A stretch of 14,435 bases of DNA from contig CAJWTF010000095.1 of the NCBI GenBank assembly GCA_913046825.1, positions 1 to 14,435 of the forward strand. The letters run 5' to 3'. Shown in pieces: positions 8,677-14,435 of this stretch (position 1 is its first letter; every line of letters begins with the position of its first letter). A program made the translations under genes and the position numbers. Under the pieces are notes generated by a model that worked only from the letters and a program-made list of their open reading frames with translations, ran no database searches and was not told where the DNA came from. This DNA is from an uncultured Rickettsiales bacterium. GTDB taxonomy: Bacteria; Pseudomonadota; Alphaproteobacteria; UBA8366.

Positions 8677-9471
8677 ATGAAAGCCTCGAAATTGCCGTTG
8701 ATCGGCATTCCCGCCACCCCCCATGAGAACGAGGGGCACACGTCCCACAGGGTCAGTGAAAAATACGTTTACGCCGCTGCCGAGCTGACCAGATGTGTTC
8801 CGATCTTGATCCCCGCCATCGGAGAATGTGTGAGCAACAGTTGTTTACTGGAAGTCTTGGACGGCATCATGCTGACCGGCGGGCGCCCAAACGTCGAACC
8901 ACATCACTACGGCGGCGAGCCCAGCATTGACGGAACACCGCATTGCCCCGAGCGCGACGCGACAACGCTTCCCTTGATCCGCACAGCCATCGAACGAGCA
9001 ATCCCAATATTCGCCGTCTGCCTGGGAATCCAGGAATTGAACGTGGCAATGGGCGGGACATTGCATCAACGGGTGCAGGAAATGGACGGCAAACGGGATC
9101 ACCGCATGGACCGGACCATCCCAATTGACGAGCGCTTCGAAGACAAACATCCCATCGATATTCAACCGGGTGGCCTATTAGAAGAATTGTTCAATGGCGC
9201 GCATCGCGTCATGGTCAATTCGCTCCATGCACAGGCGGTTGACCGACCGGGCGACGGTGTTTTCGTCGAAGCCATCAGCGATGACGGTGTCATCGAAGCT
9301 ATCAGCGTTCCCAAGGCACCTGCCCTCACTTTTGGTGTTCAATGGCATCCGGAACACCCGAACAACCGGGAAAATAACGTCAACGGTCGCCTATTCGCGA
9401 CGTTCGGCGATGCCGTGCACGCCCATTGCGGTGAACGAACGGGAATGAGCACCAGCACGAGAGCTGCCTGA
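8677..9471 (+). CDS. Gamma-glutamyl-gamma-aminobutyrate hydrolase family protein (class I glutamine amidotransferase fold, PuuD-like)
   Basis: This 264-residue cytoplasmic hydrolase belongs to the peptidase C26 group, which cleaves gamma-glutamyl bonds. In E. coli the homologue PuuD releases GABA in putrescine breakdown. The nucleophile Cys115 sits in FAVCLGIQELNVAMGGTLHQ, and His214 and Glu216 are in VQWHPEH. The family VNSLHAQAVDR motif is at about 190-200 and the DGIMLTGGRPNVEPHHYGG loop at about 62-80. Where PuuD has Arg after the nucleophile (CRG, from memory) this protein has Leu. The ATG at 8677 gives the normal family N-terminus (LPLIGIPATP); the frame is open further upstream but overlaps lolA. 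The Shine-Dalgarno is weak. No other putrescine-pathway gene is present, so the substrate is open. It heads a three-gene group placed between lolA and xth. Confidence 0.88.
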   Translation: MKASKLPLIGIPATPHENEGHTSHRVSEKYVYAAAELTRCVPILIPAIGECVSNSCLLEVLDGIMLTGGRPNVEPHHYGGEPSIDGTPHCPERDATTLPLIRTAIERAIPIFAVCLGIQELNVAMGGTLHQRVQEMDGKRDHRMDRTIPIDERFEDKHPIDIQPGGLLEELFNGAHRVMVNSLHAQAVDRPGDGVFVEAISDDGVIEAISVPKAPALTFGVQWHPEHPNNRENNVNGRLFATFGDAVHAHCGERTGMSTSTRAA

Positions 9472-9493
9472 CACGAAGGGAAATGGCGCGAGC

Positions 9494-10198
9494 ATGCATG
9501 AAGTCCGCGATATTAAATGCCAGGTCGAGGCTCTCGATCAGCTGACCCACGACACCCGCCTCATTCGTCTGAGTGTGACGGACGGCCCGCCGCTAGAATT
9601 CAGCGCCGGACAATACGCCAAAGTAATCTACGCCAATAATGTCGAAAAATATTATTCCATTGCCAGCCTGCCGGGCGATACGAGCATAGAATTCCACATC
9701 CGGCGCTCCGGCGATGGTGGCAGCAGCAGCCATTTCGTGCTCGACGAGCTTAGTATCGGCGACCCGGTGACGGTGACAGCACCGATGGGTAATTCCTATT
9801 TCCGTGCCGACCATAAAGGTCCAATACTCTGCGTCGCTGGAGGCTCCGGCATGGCGCCAATCCGGTGTATCGCGGAGACCGCGATTGCGCGGGGAGATGG
9901 CCGGGACGTTCATCTTTATTTTGGCGTGCGAGACGAGCAGGATATATATTTCGAAAAGCGCTTCTCGGCTTTAACCGAAGAGCACGCACATTTCCACTTC
10001 ACACCGGTTCTCTCCGAAGCTTCCAGCAAGACTGATCGGCGGACCGGTTTCGTGCACGAGGCCATCGAGGACGACCTTCCCTCCTTTGATGGCTGGAAAG
10101 CCTATCTTTGCGGCCCCCCGATCATGGTGGATAGCGTCACCAAGCTTCTAAAGGAACGTGGCGTTCACGAAGACGACATCTACGCCGACGCATATTGA
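9494..10198 (+). CDS. FAD/NAD(P)H-binding ferredoxin-reductase-like oxidoreductase without 2Fe-2S domain
   Basis: A 234-residue flavoprotein reductase of the FNR superfamily, most like the reductase half of CDP-6-deoxy-glucoseen and ring-hydroxylating dioxygenase reductases. The FAD domain occupies about residues 1-105, with the flavin motif YYSIAS at 53-58 where related proteins have RxYS. The NAD(P) domain covers about 110-234, with GGSGMAPI at 116-123, YFGVRDEQDIYF, and CGPP at 206-209 followed by MVDS. The C-terminus reads DIYADAY. The plant-type ferredoxin domain usually fused to these reductases, with its cysteine cluster, is absent at both ends, so electrons must pass to a separate ferredoxin or directly to an acceptor. 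No oxygenase gene lies nearby. The ATG at 9494 is 22 bp after the previous gene; a second ATG at 9498 is out of frame. AAGGG at 9476-9480 is rather distant. Confidence 0.85.
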   Translation: MHEVRDIKCQVEALDQLTHDTRLIRLSVTDGPPLEFSAGQYAKVIYANNVEKYYSIASLPGDTSIEFHIRRSGDGGSSSHFVLDELSIGDPVTVTAPMGNSYFRADHKGPILCVAGGSGMAPIRCIAETAIARGDGRDVHLYFGVRDEQDIYFEKRFSALTEEHAHFHFTPVLSEASSKTDRRTGFVHEAIEDDLPSFDGWKAYLCGPPIMVDSVTKLLKERGVHEDDIYADAY

Positions 10199-10215
10199 CC
10201 CAATCGCAGCCCAAA

Positions 10216-10234
10216 GGCAGTTTGCGCCGCTGCC
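10216..10234 (+). other. Small stem-loop in the reductase-FAH gap
   Basis: GGCAG (10216-10220) and CTGCC (10230-10234) can pair, extended by one T-G pair, with a loop of about 7 nt. It lies 18 bp after the reductase stop codon within the 80-bp gap before the FAH-family gene. There is no T-tract, so it is at best a weak terminator or processing site, and it may be a chance repeat. Confidence 0.2.
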
Positions 10235-10278
10235 GGTCCATTCGACTGCATCGAGTATTTGTAACGACAGGTTAGATC

Positions 10279-10965
10279 ATGAGCAATTTTGCTATCCCGC
10301 TTTGGGAAACGCCCTCCATTCCAGTCGTCGACGGCGACCCCTTCCCTGTCCATCGCATCTTCTGCGTTGGCCGGAACTATGCGGCGCATGCGCGCGAGAT
10401 GGGCCATGACCCGGATCGTGATCCGCCATTCTTCTTCGCGAAACCCGCCAACGCCGTTGTCGCGAACAACACCACGACGCCCTATCCGGACGAGACGCAA
10501 GATATGCATCCGGAAATCGAGATGGTCGTCGCGCTCAAATCCGGCGGCTATCGAATTGCGGAAGACCAAGCGCTCGACACCGTTTTCGGATATTGCGTGG
10601 GCCTCGATATGACACGGCGCGACATGCAAAGCGGTTTTAAGGACATGGGACGCCCGTGGGACATGGCGAAGGGCTTCGACCGATCGGCACCGATGAGTGA
10701 AATTCACACAGCCGCGTCTGTGGGTCACATTTCTTCCGGCGCGGTTACCTTGGCGGTGAATGGTGACGTCCGGCAAGAGGGTGATGTCAATCAGCTGATC
10801 TGGAATATCCCGGAGACGATCTCCTTCCTTTCCAGTCTGATCACGCTCTGCCCTGGCGATCTGATCATGACCGGCACCCCCTCTGGCGTCTCCGCCGTTG
10901 TTAAGGGTGACCACCTGATCGGCCACGTGGACGGATTGACTGACCTTGACATTCGGATCGACTGA
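10279..10965 (+). CDS. Fumarylacetoacetate hydrolase family protein (fumarylpyruvate hydrolase/acylpyruvase-like)
   Basis: A 228-residue metal-dependent C-C bond hydrolase of the FAH family, in the short subgroup that includes FAHD1-type acylpyruvases and fumarylpyruvate hydrolase of the gentisate pathway. It shows the N-terminal FCVGRNYAAHAREMG motif (about residues 28-42), PPFFFAKPANAV, the HPEIEMVVAL metal-binding stretch with E79 and E81, and the third ligand D110 in VGLDMTRRD. The AKGFDRSAP stretch and the C-terminal LCPGDLIMTGTPSGV follow. All expected ligands are present, so it should be active. Fumarylpyruvate, acylpyruvate or oxaloacetate-type substrates are possible and cannot be told apart from sequence by eye. 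It lies 80 bp after the reductase and 17 bp before xth. The start ATG at 10279 has an AGG about 9 nt upstream. Confidence 0.9.
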   Translation: MSNFAIPLWETPSIPVVDGDPFPVHRIFCVGRNYAAHAREMGHDPDRDPPFFFAKPANAVVANNTTTPYPDETQDMHPEIEMVVALKSGGYRIAEDQALDTVFGYCVGLDMTRRDMQSGFKDMGRPWDMAKGFDRSAPMSEIHTAASVGHISSGAVTLAVNGDVRQEGDVNQLIWNIPETISFLSSLITLCPGDLIMTGTPSGVSAVVKGDHLIGHVDGLTDLDIRID

Positions 10966-10982
10966 AGGAAATCCTCATCGCC

Positions 10983-11771
10983 ATGAAACTGATTACCTGG
11001 AATATCAACTCTGTCCGCTTGCGCATGCCTTTGCTGGCCAAACTGACAGAAGAGGAAAAACCTGACGTTGTGTGCCTGCAAGAAATTAAGGTCCACAGCG
11101 ACCTGTTTCCTTCCAAGGATATCGCAGCCCTCGGATACGAGCATATGCATTTCCGGGGTATGAAGGGTTACAACGGCGTCGCCATCCTCTCTCGCCTGCC
11201 GTTCAAGGAAACGGACGGCAAGGATTTCTGCGAAAAGAGCGATTGCCGCCATCAGTCGGTGACCTTCGAGGACGGCGTCGCGTTGCATAATTTCTATGTG
11301 CCGGCCGGCGGCGACATACCGAATGTCGACGAGAACGAGAAATTCGCCCACAAGATGGCTTTCCTCGACGAGATGACCGAGTGGTTCGCCACAAATCACA
11401 AGAGCAAGGACCCAGCAATCTTGGTTGGCGATCTGAACATCGCACCGCTCGAAAGCGATGTCTGGTCGCACAAGCAGCTCTTAAAAGTGGTCAGCCACAC
11501 ACCGATCGAGATCGAAAAGTTGGATGCCGTCCGGCAAAGCAATGATTGGGTCGACGCCGTGCGCCATCTCATTCCGCCGGAAGAGACGCTATATAGTTGG
11601 TGGAGTTATCGTGCCCGCGATTGGGATGCCGCCGACAAGGGCCGGCGTCTTGATCATGTGTGGGTGACACCGCCCCTGGTCGACAAATTGAAAAGCGCCA
11701 CCGTTCTGCGCCCAGCTCGTGGCTGGGAGAAGGCGTCGGATCACGCACCGGTCATCGTCGAGATCGGCTAA
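10983..11771 (+). CDS. xth: Exodeoxyribonuclease III (AP endonuclease, base excision repair)
   Basis: A 262-residue Mg-dependent exonuclease III of the endonuclease/exonuclease/phosphatase fold that cuts abasic sites and trims 3' blocks. The usual catalytic set is visible: N7 in WNINSVR, E34 in LQEIK, Tyr105 in NFYVPAGG, D150 and N152 in VGDLNIAP, D224-H225 in RLDHVWV, and D253-H254 in SDHAPV. Length is normal. The ATG at 10983 follows the FAH-family gene by 17 bp with AAGGA about 12 nt upstream. It is the last gene of the rightward run and its TAA overlaps the stop codon of the convergent oxidoreductase gene, leaving no room for a terminator between them. Confidence 0.95.
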   Translation: MKLITWNINSVRLRMPLLAKLTEEEKPDVVCLQEIKVHSDLFPSKDIAALGYEHMHFRGMKGYNGVAILSRLPFKETDGKDFCEKSDCRHQSVTFEDGVALHNFYVPAGGDIPNVDENEKFAHKMAFLDEMTEWFATNHKSKDPAILVGDLNIAPLESDVWSHKQLLKVVSHTPIEIEKLDAVRQSNDWVDAVRHLIPPEETLYSWWSYRARDWDAADKGRRLDHVWVTPPLVDKLKSATVLRPARGWEKASDHAPVIVEIG

Positions 11772-12775
11772 TCGGCGACCTTTACGACTAGTTTTCCAGT
11801 ATTCTCTCCGCAGAATAGCATCGCGAGTCCGTTCGGCGCAGATTCCAAGCCATCGATCACGTGCAGTTGCTGCTTGAGTTCGCCGGACTTCAGCTTGGCT
11901 GAAATCCATTGCCGTGCCTCGTCATAACGATCATTGAAATCGGAGACGATGAAACCTTCCATCCGGGCCCGCTTACCGATCAATAATCCGGTATGGATAA
12001 TCCCATATCGGTTCGAGCCCGCCGTCTGCGAAATGCGCCCACAAAGAACGATACGCCCCTTCATCCGAATATTGGCCAATGCCGCGTCCAGCGTCGGGCC
12101 GCCGACATTGTCGAAATATAGGTCCACACCCTCGGGGAAAGCCTCCGCCACTGCAGCGTTCATATCGGCGGCGGCTCGGTAGTCAATCGCGCGGTCGATC
12201 CCGAGCTCTTCCGTCAAATACCGGCACTTCTCCGGTCCACCGGCGATGCCAACGACACAGCAGCCTTCCAGCTTGGCGAATTGCGCGGCCATCTGCCCAA
12301 CCCCACCGGCAGCGCCGGAAATCAAAACCGTGTCTGAATGCGTGAGCGAGCCGACGGCATGGATACCGAACCATGCGGTCAGCGCCGTCGTTCCCAAAGG
12401 ACCGATCCAGTCCTCAATTGAGCCCAACGAGAGGTCTAGCTTATGCGTTCCCGCAGTGGGAAGCGTCGGGTGGGTTTGCCAGCCTAGGCGCCCTTGGACG
12501 TAGTCTCCCGGCTCAATTCCCGCGATCTTGCTTTCGATCACACGACCGACCCCACCGGCCCGCATCACGTCGCCGATACCGACCGGCGGCACGTAGCCGG
12601 GGTTCTTGTCCATCCATACGCGCATGGCGGGATCGACCGAAAGATAGATGCTTTCCACCAACACCTCGCCCTCCTCAGGCATGAGTATCGGCGCGGTTAC
12701 TTCTTCGAAATGTTCGGGTCCCGCAAGGCCAATCGGCCTTGATTTCAAAATGATTTGGCGGTTCACATTGCGCAT
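11768..12775 (-). CDS. NADP-dependent oxidoreductase (medium-chain reductase, CurA/LTB4DH-like)
   Basis: A 335-residue zinc-independent medium-chain dehydrogenase/reductase of the leukotriene B4 12-hydroxydehydrogenase/curcumin reductase group, which reduces double bonds of enones with NADPH. The N-terminal domain starts RQIILKSRPIG and contains YLSVDPAMRVWM (about 44-55). The LGTTALTAWFGI segment (127-138) and the nucleotide-binding ISGAAGGVGQMAAQFAK (about 152-168, glycine motif 155-160) follow. DLYFDNVGG (218-226), LCGRISQ and a C-terminal GENTGKLVVKV complete the family pattern. No structural zinc cysteines are seen. The ATG at 12775 has a strong GAGGA 7 nt upstream. It lies 29 bp after the MFS gene and is probably the last gene of that operon. 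The physiological substrate is unknown. Confidence 0.93.
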   Translation of the reverse strand: MRNVNRQIILKSRPIGLAGPEHFEEVTAPILMPEEGEVLVESIYLSVDPAMRVWMDKNPGYVPPVGIGDVMRAGGVGRVIESKIAGIEPGDYVQGRLGWQTHPTLPTAGTHKLDLSLGSIEDWIGPLGTTALTAWFGIHAVGSLTHSDTVLISGAAGGVGQMAAQFAKLEGCCVVGIAGGPEKCRYLTEELGIDRAIDYRAAADMNAAVAEAFPEGVDLYFDNVGGPTLDAALANIRMKGRIVLCGRISQTAGSNRYGIIHTGLLIGKRARMEGFIVSDFNDRYDEARQWISAKLKSGELKQQLHVIDGLESAPNGLAMLFCGENTGKLVVKVAD

Positions 12776-12782
12776 CTCGAAT

Positions 12783-12790
12783 TCCTCTCC
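12783..12790 (-). promoter_or_regulatory. Shine-Dalgarno of the NADP-dependent oxidoreductase
   Basis: GGAGAGGA on the minus strand contains GAGGA ending 7 nt before the ATG at 12775. It supports this start and independent, efficient translation of the gene although it sits only 29 bp behind the MFS gene. Confidence 0.55.
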
Positions 12791-12804
12791 CAGTGGCGAT
12801 CCGG

Positions 12805-14079
12805 TCAGGAAGTTAGGGGCTTCACGTTACGCCGCCAGTAGAGTGCGGCCAGAAGCCACAAAATTAACCCTTGTCCCGCAACTAGTGCGAGCCCGATGGG
12901 TGCCCCCAACCAGTCAGCCAGGAATCCGGCATAGAGAATACCAATCGGCATGGTGCCTACGCTGACGGCCAACAACCCCATCACACGCCCTCTGATTTCA
13001 GGCGGTGCCACGGAAAGCAGGATCGTGCTCTGCATGGACGAAAATCCGGATATCCCCAGGCCCGCCAGCAACAACACGACGAGCGACGTCTCGAAGAGCG
13101 GCGACAACGCGAAGAGTATGATACCTGAGAGAAACATAAAGGATCCACAGACGAAAAATCTCCCGTATCGGGACGGTCGCACCGTCATGCCAACGAAGAC
13201 GGCACCCAGCAACGCCCCCAAGCCTTCGGATGACGCCAAGACCCCGACGGGAAATGCGCTCAAGCCCAGCGTATCCCGACCGATAACCGGCAGAATGCTG
13301 GCAAACGGAAACCCGAAGGCATTCACAATAATGGTGATGGATAATACGCCGACCACGATCGGCTCACTCCGTGCATAGCGGAAACCTTCGATCAGATTGG
13401 TCAGCACCTTTGGGGCGGGTCCGCTTGGTTTGTGCTGCAGGTATACCATACGCCAGACCACGAATGCCGCCGTTGCGTATAGGATCGCGCCCAAAAAATA
13501 GGCGCCGTGCAATCCCATGAACTCCAACAGAAATCCGCCCAAAGCCGGCCCCAACATACGGGTGCCGTTATTGGTACCGGTATCGAACGCCATGGCAACG
13601 CCAACGCGCTCCGTTCCCGCAGCCTCTCCGATCATTGTGCGACGGGTCGAATAGTCGGTCGATGTAAAGGTCCCACTGAGGAACGCCGCCAAGCCGATAT
13701 GCCACAGAGCGACCGTGCCCGTCACAGCAAGCAAACCCAGAAGTGCCGAGACGACGCTCATCGCAATCAGTCCGCCGAGCAGAATACCCTTGCGGCTAAC
13801 TTGGTCGGCAATAACACCGATCCAAGCGCCGAACATCACCAGTGGCGCCCACCGCAAGAATAGGAAAACAGCCACCATGATGGCGGAATCAGTCAGATCA
13901 AAGACAAATACGCCGACGGCCAGTGACTCGAGCCACCGCATCGTGCTCGCGATTGCACCAGCGTACCACAAGCGACCGAATGATGTTTCGCTGAACAGCA
14001 CCCGGGTTATCGCTCGCGCGCCGGGGCGGCCTTCTCGAGCGGCTTGTGTGGACACTAAGTGTCGTCCAACTTCTGCCAT
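12805..14079 (-). CDS. MFS transporter (EntS/MFS_3-like exporter)
   Basis: A 424-residue inner-membrane major facilitator with about 10-12 hydrophobic segments. TM1 follows FGRLWYAGAIASTMRWLESLAVG, and the loop 2-3 motif is GVIADQVSRKG. STRRTMIGEAAG in the middle loop and STILLSVAPPEIRGRVMGL in the second half are typical of the enterobactin-exporter-like branch, which exports small molecules by proton antiport. The substrate cannot be inferred. Three starts are possible: GTG at 14124, ATG at 14079 and GTG at 14055. I chose the ATG at 14079, preceded by GGTGG, which leaves about 34 residues before TM1. The GTG at 14055 overlaps the TAG of the upstream cNMP-domain gene by one base (TAGTG), so coupling is possible either way. 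It is probably co-transcribed with the cNMP-domain gene and the downstream oxidoreductase gene. Confidence 0.9.
   Translation of the reverse strand: MAEVGRHLVSTQAAREGRPGARAITRVLFSETSFGRLWYAGAIASTMRWLESLAVGVFVFDLTDSAIMVAVFLFLRWAPLVMFGAWIGVIADQVSRKGILLGGLIAMSVVSALLGLLAVTGTVALWHIGLAAFLSGTFTSTDYSTRRTMIGEAAGTERVGVAMAFDTGTNNGTRMLGPALGGFLLEFMGLHGAYFLGAILYATAAFVVWRMVYLQHKPSGPAPKVLTNLIEGFRYARSEPIVVGVLSITIIVNAFGFPFASILPVIGRDTLGLSAFPVGVLASSEGLGALLGAVFVGMTVRPSRYGRFFVCGSFMFLSGIILFALSPLFETSLVVLLLAGLGISGFSSMQSTILLSVAPPEIRGRVMGLLAVSVGTMPIGILYAGFLADWLGAPIGLALVAGQGLILWLLAALYWRRNVKPLTS
14051..14063. repeat. 13-bp palindrome at the cNMP-domain/MFS gene junction
   Basis: GACACT-A-AGTGTC is a perfect inverted repeat with a single central base. 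It contains the TAG stop of the cNMP-domain gene and the possible GTG start of the MFS gene. In mRNA the arms could only form a very tight hairpin, so a DNA-level or chance origin is more likely than an RNA structure. Confidence 0.4.
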
Positions 14080-14435
14080 TGCACCACCGCCTGCTGCAAC
14101 CGCCAGGTTGTCAATTCCAGCCACCGAGCATGATCGCGCATGACCCCGATGGCTATTTCCGGGATCTCGTTGAACAGCCGACAGACGAGATCTTTGGATA
14201 TCTGCAAGGCGACCAATTCGCTCGTCGATGTCACCGTACGGGCCGCGTCGCAGAGAACGGCAATCTCACCGACCAACTCGTGATCCTTAATCGTGGCCAC
14301 GGAGAGCGATCCACCCGGAGTATTTAATGAAATATCGGCTTCACCTTCAATGATGACATAGGCGTAGTCGCCACCCTCGCCTTCCTCGAACACCACTTGG
14401 CCCGGATCGAATTTCCCACGATCACTGGTAAATGC
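14055..14435 (-). CDS. Cyclic-nucleotide-binding domain protein, 5' end off window
   Basis: The last 126 residues of a protein with a Crp/Fnr-type cNMP-binding beta-barrel. The frame is open from the window edge. It reads FDPGQVVFEEGEGGDYAYVIIEGEADI, the phosphate-binding-cassette region LVGEIAVLCDAARTVTSTSE and LVALQISKDLVCRLFNE. It ends with a short helical tail WRLQQAVVQWQKLDDT. There is no helix-turn-helix DNA-binding domain after the barrel, so it is not a complete Crp/Fnr regulator. It looks like a small stand-alone sensor or scaffold protein, unless another domain lies upstream off the window. The phosphate-binding cassette has ARTVTS where cAMP binders have RxA(T/S), so ligand binding is uncertain. 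The stop codon overlaps the candidate starts of the MFS gene, suggesting joint expression. Confidence 0.85.
   Translation of the reverse strand, partial: AFTSDRGKFDPGQVVFEEGEGGDYAYVIIEGEADISLNTPGGSLSVATIKDHELVGEIAVLCDAARTVTSTSELVALQISKDLVCRLFNEIPEIAIGVMRDHARWLELTTWRLQQAVVQWQKLDDT

Noticed and set aside
10180..10926. 248-residue minus-strand open frame opposite the FAH-family gene
   Set aside because: Complete antisense shadow of an FAH gene with all its metal ligands; composition is unlike a real protein.
10791..11471. 226-residue minus-strand open frame opposite the FAH/xth junction
   Set aside because: Antisense to two intact conserved genes and without a recognisable domain.

Overview
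The window is bacterial DNA, moderately GC-rich and densely coded, and most likely comes from an alphaproteobacterium. The run ftsK - lolA - (inserted genes) - exodeoxyribonuclease III is, from memory, an alphaproteobacterial gene order, and protein residues such as the FtsK gamma domain fit that group. All three stop codons are used by intact genes here, so the code is standard. No tRNA, rRNA, IS element, phage gene or CRISPR array was seen.

Left arm (1-5219, all minus strand). An RND efflux operon is transcribed leftward: a periplasmic adaptor (TTG start), then the inner-membrane RND pump overlapping it by 4 bp (ATGA). Seventeen bases after the pump comes a luciferase-like flavin-dependent oxidoreductase gene. 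That gene has a good ribosome binding site and one unbroken frame interrupted by two TAA stops, so I call it a pseudogene; its last few codons lie off the window. No outer-membrane channel and no local regulator are present.

Centre (5220-11771, all plus strand). A 276-bp AT-rich divergent intergenic region precedes ftsK (DNA translocase of the divisome) and lolA (periplasmic lipoprotein chaperone). Three metabolic genes follow: a class I glutamine amidotransferase-like gamma-glutamyl hydrolase, a stand-alone FAD/NAD(P)H reductase without its own iron-sulphur domain, and a fumarylacetoacetate-hydrolase-family enzyme. Exonuclease III closes the run. The spacings (60, 52, 22, 80 and 17 bp) allow one transcript or a few overlapping ones.

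Right arm (11768-14435, all minus strand). A cyclic-nucleotide-binding-domain protein (5' end off the window), an EntS-like MFS exporter and a CurA/LTB4DH-type NADP-dependent oxidoreductase form a probable operon running leftward into exonuclease III. The two convergent genes share 4 bp at their stop codons.

I do not see a clear new defence, mobile or regulatory system. The items most worth a second look are the doubly interrupted oxidoreductase, the metabolic three-gene insert between lolA and xth, and the cNMP-domain/MFS pair.
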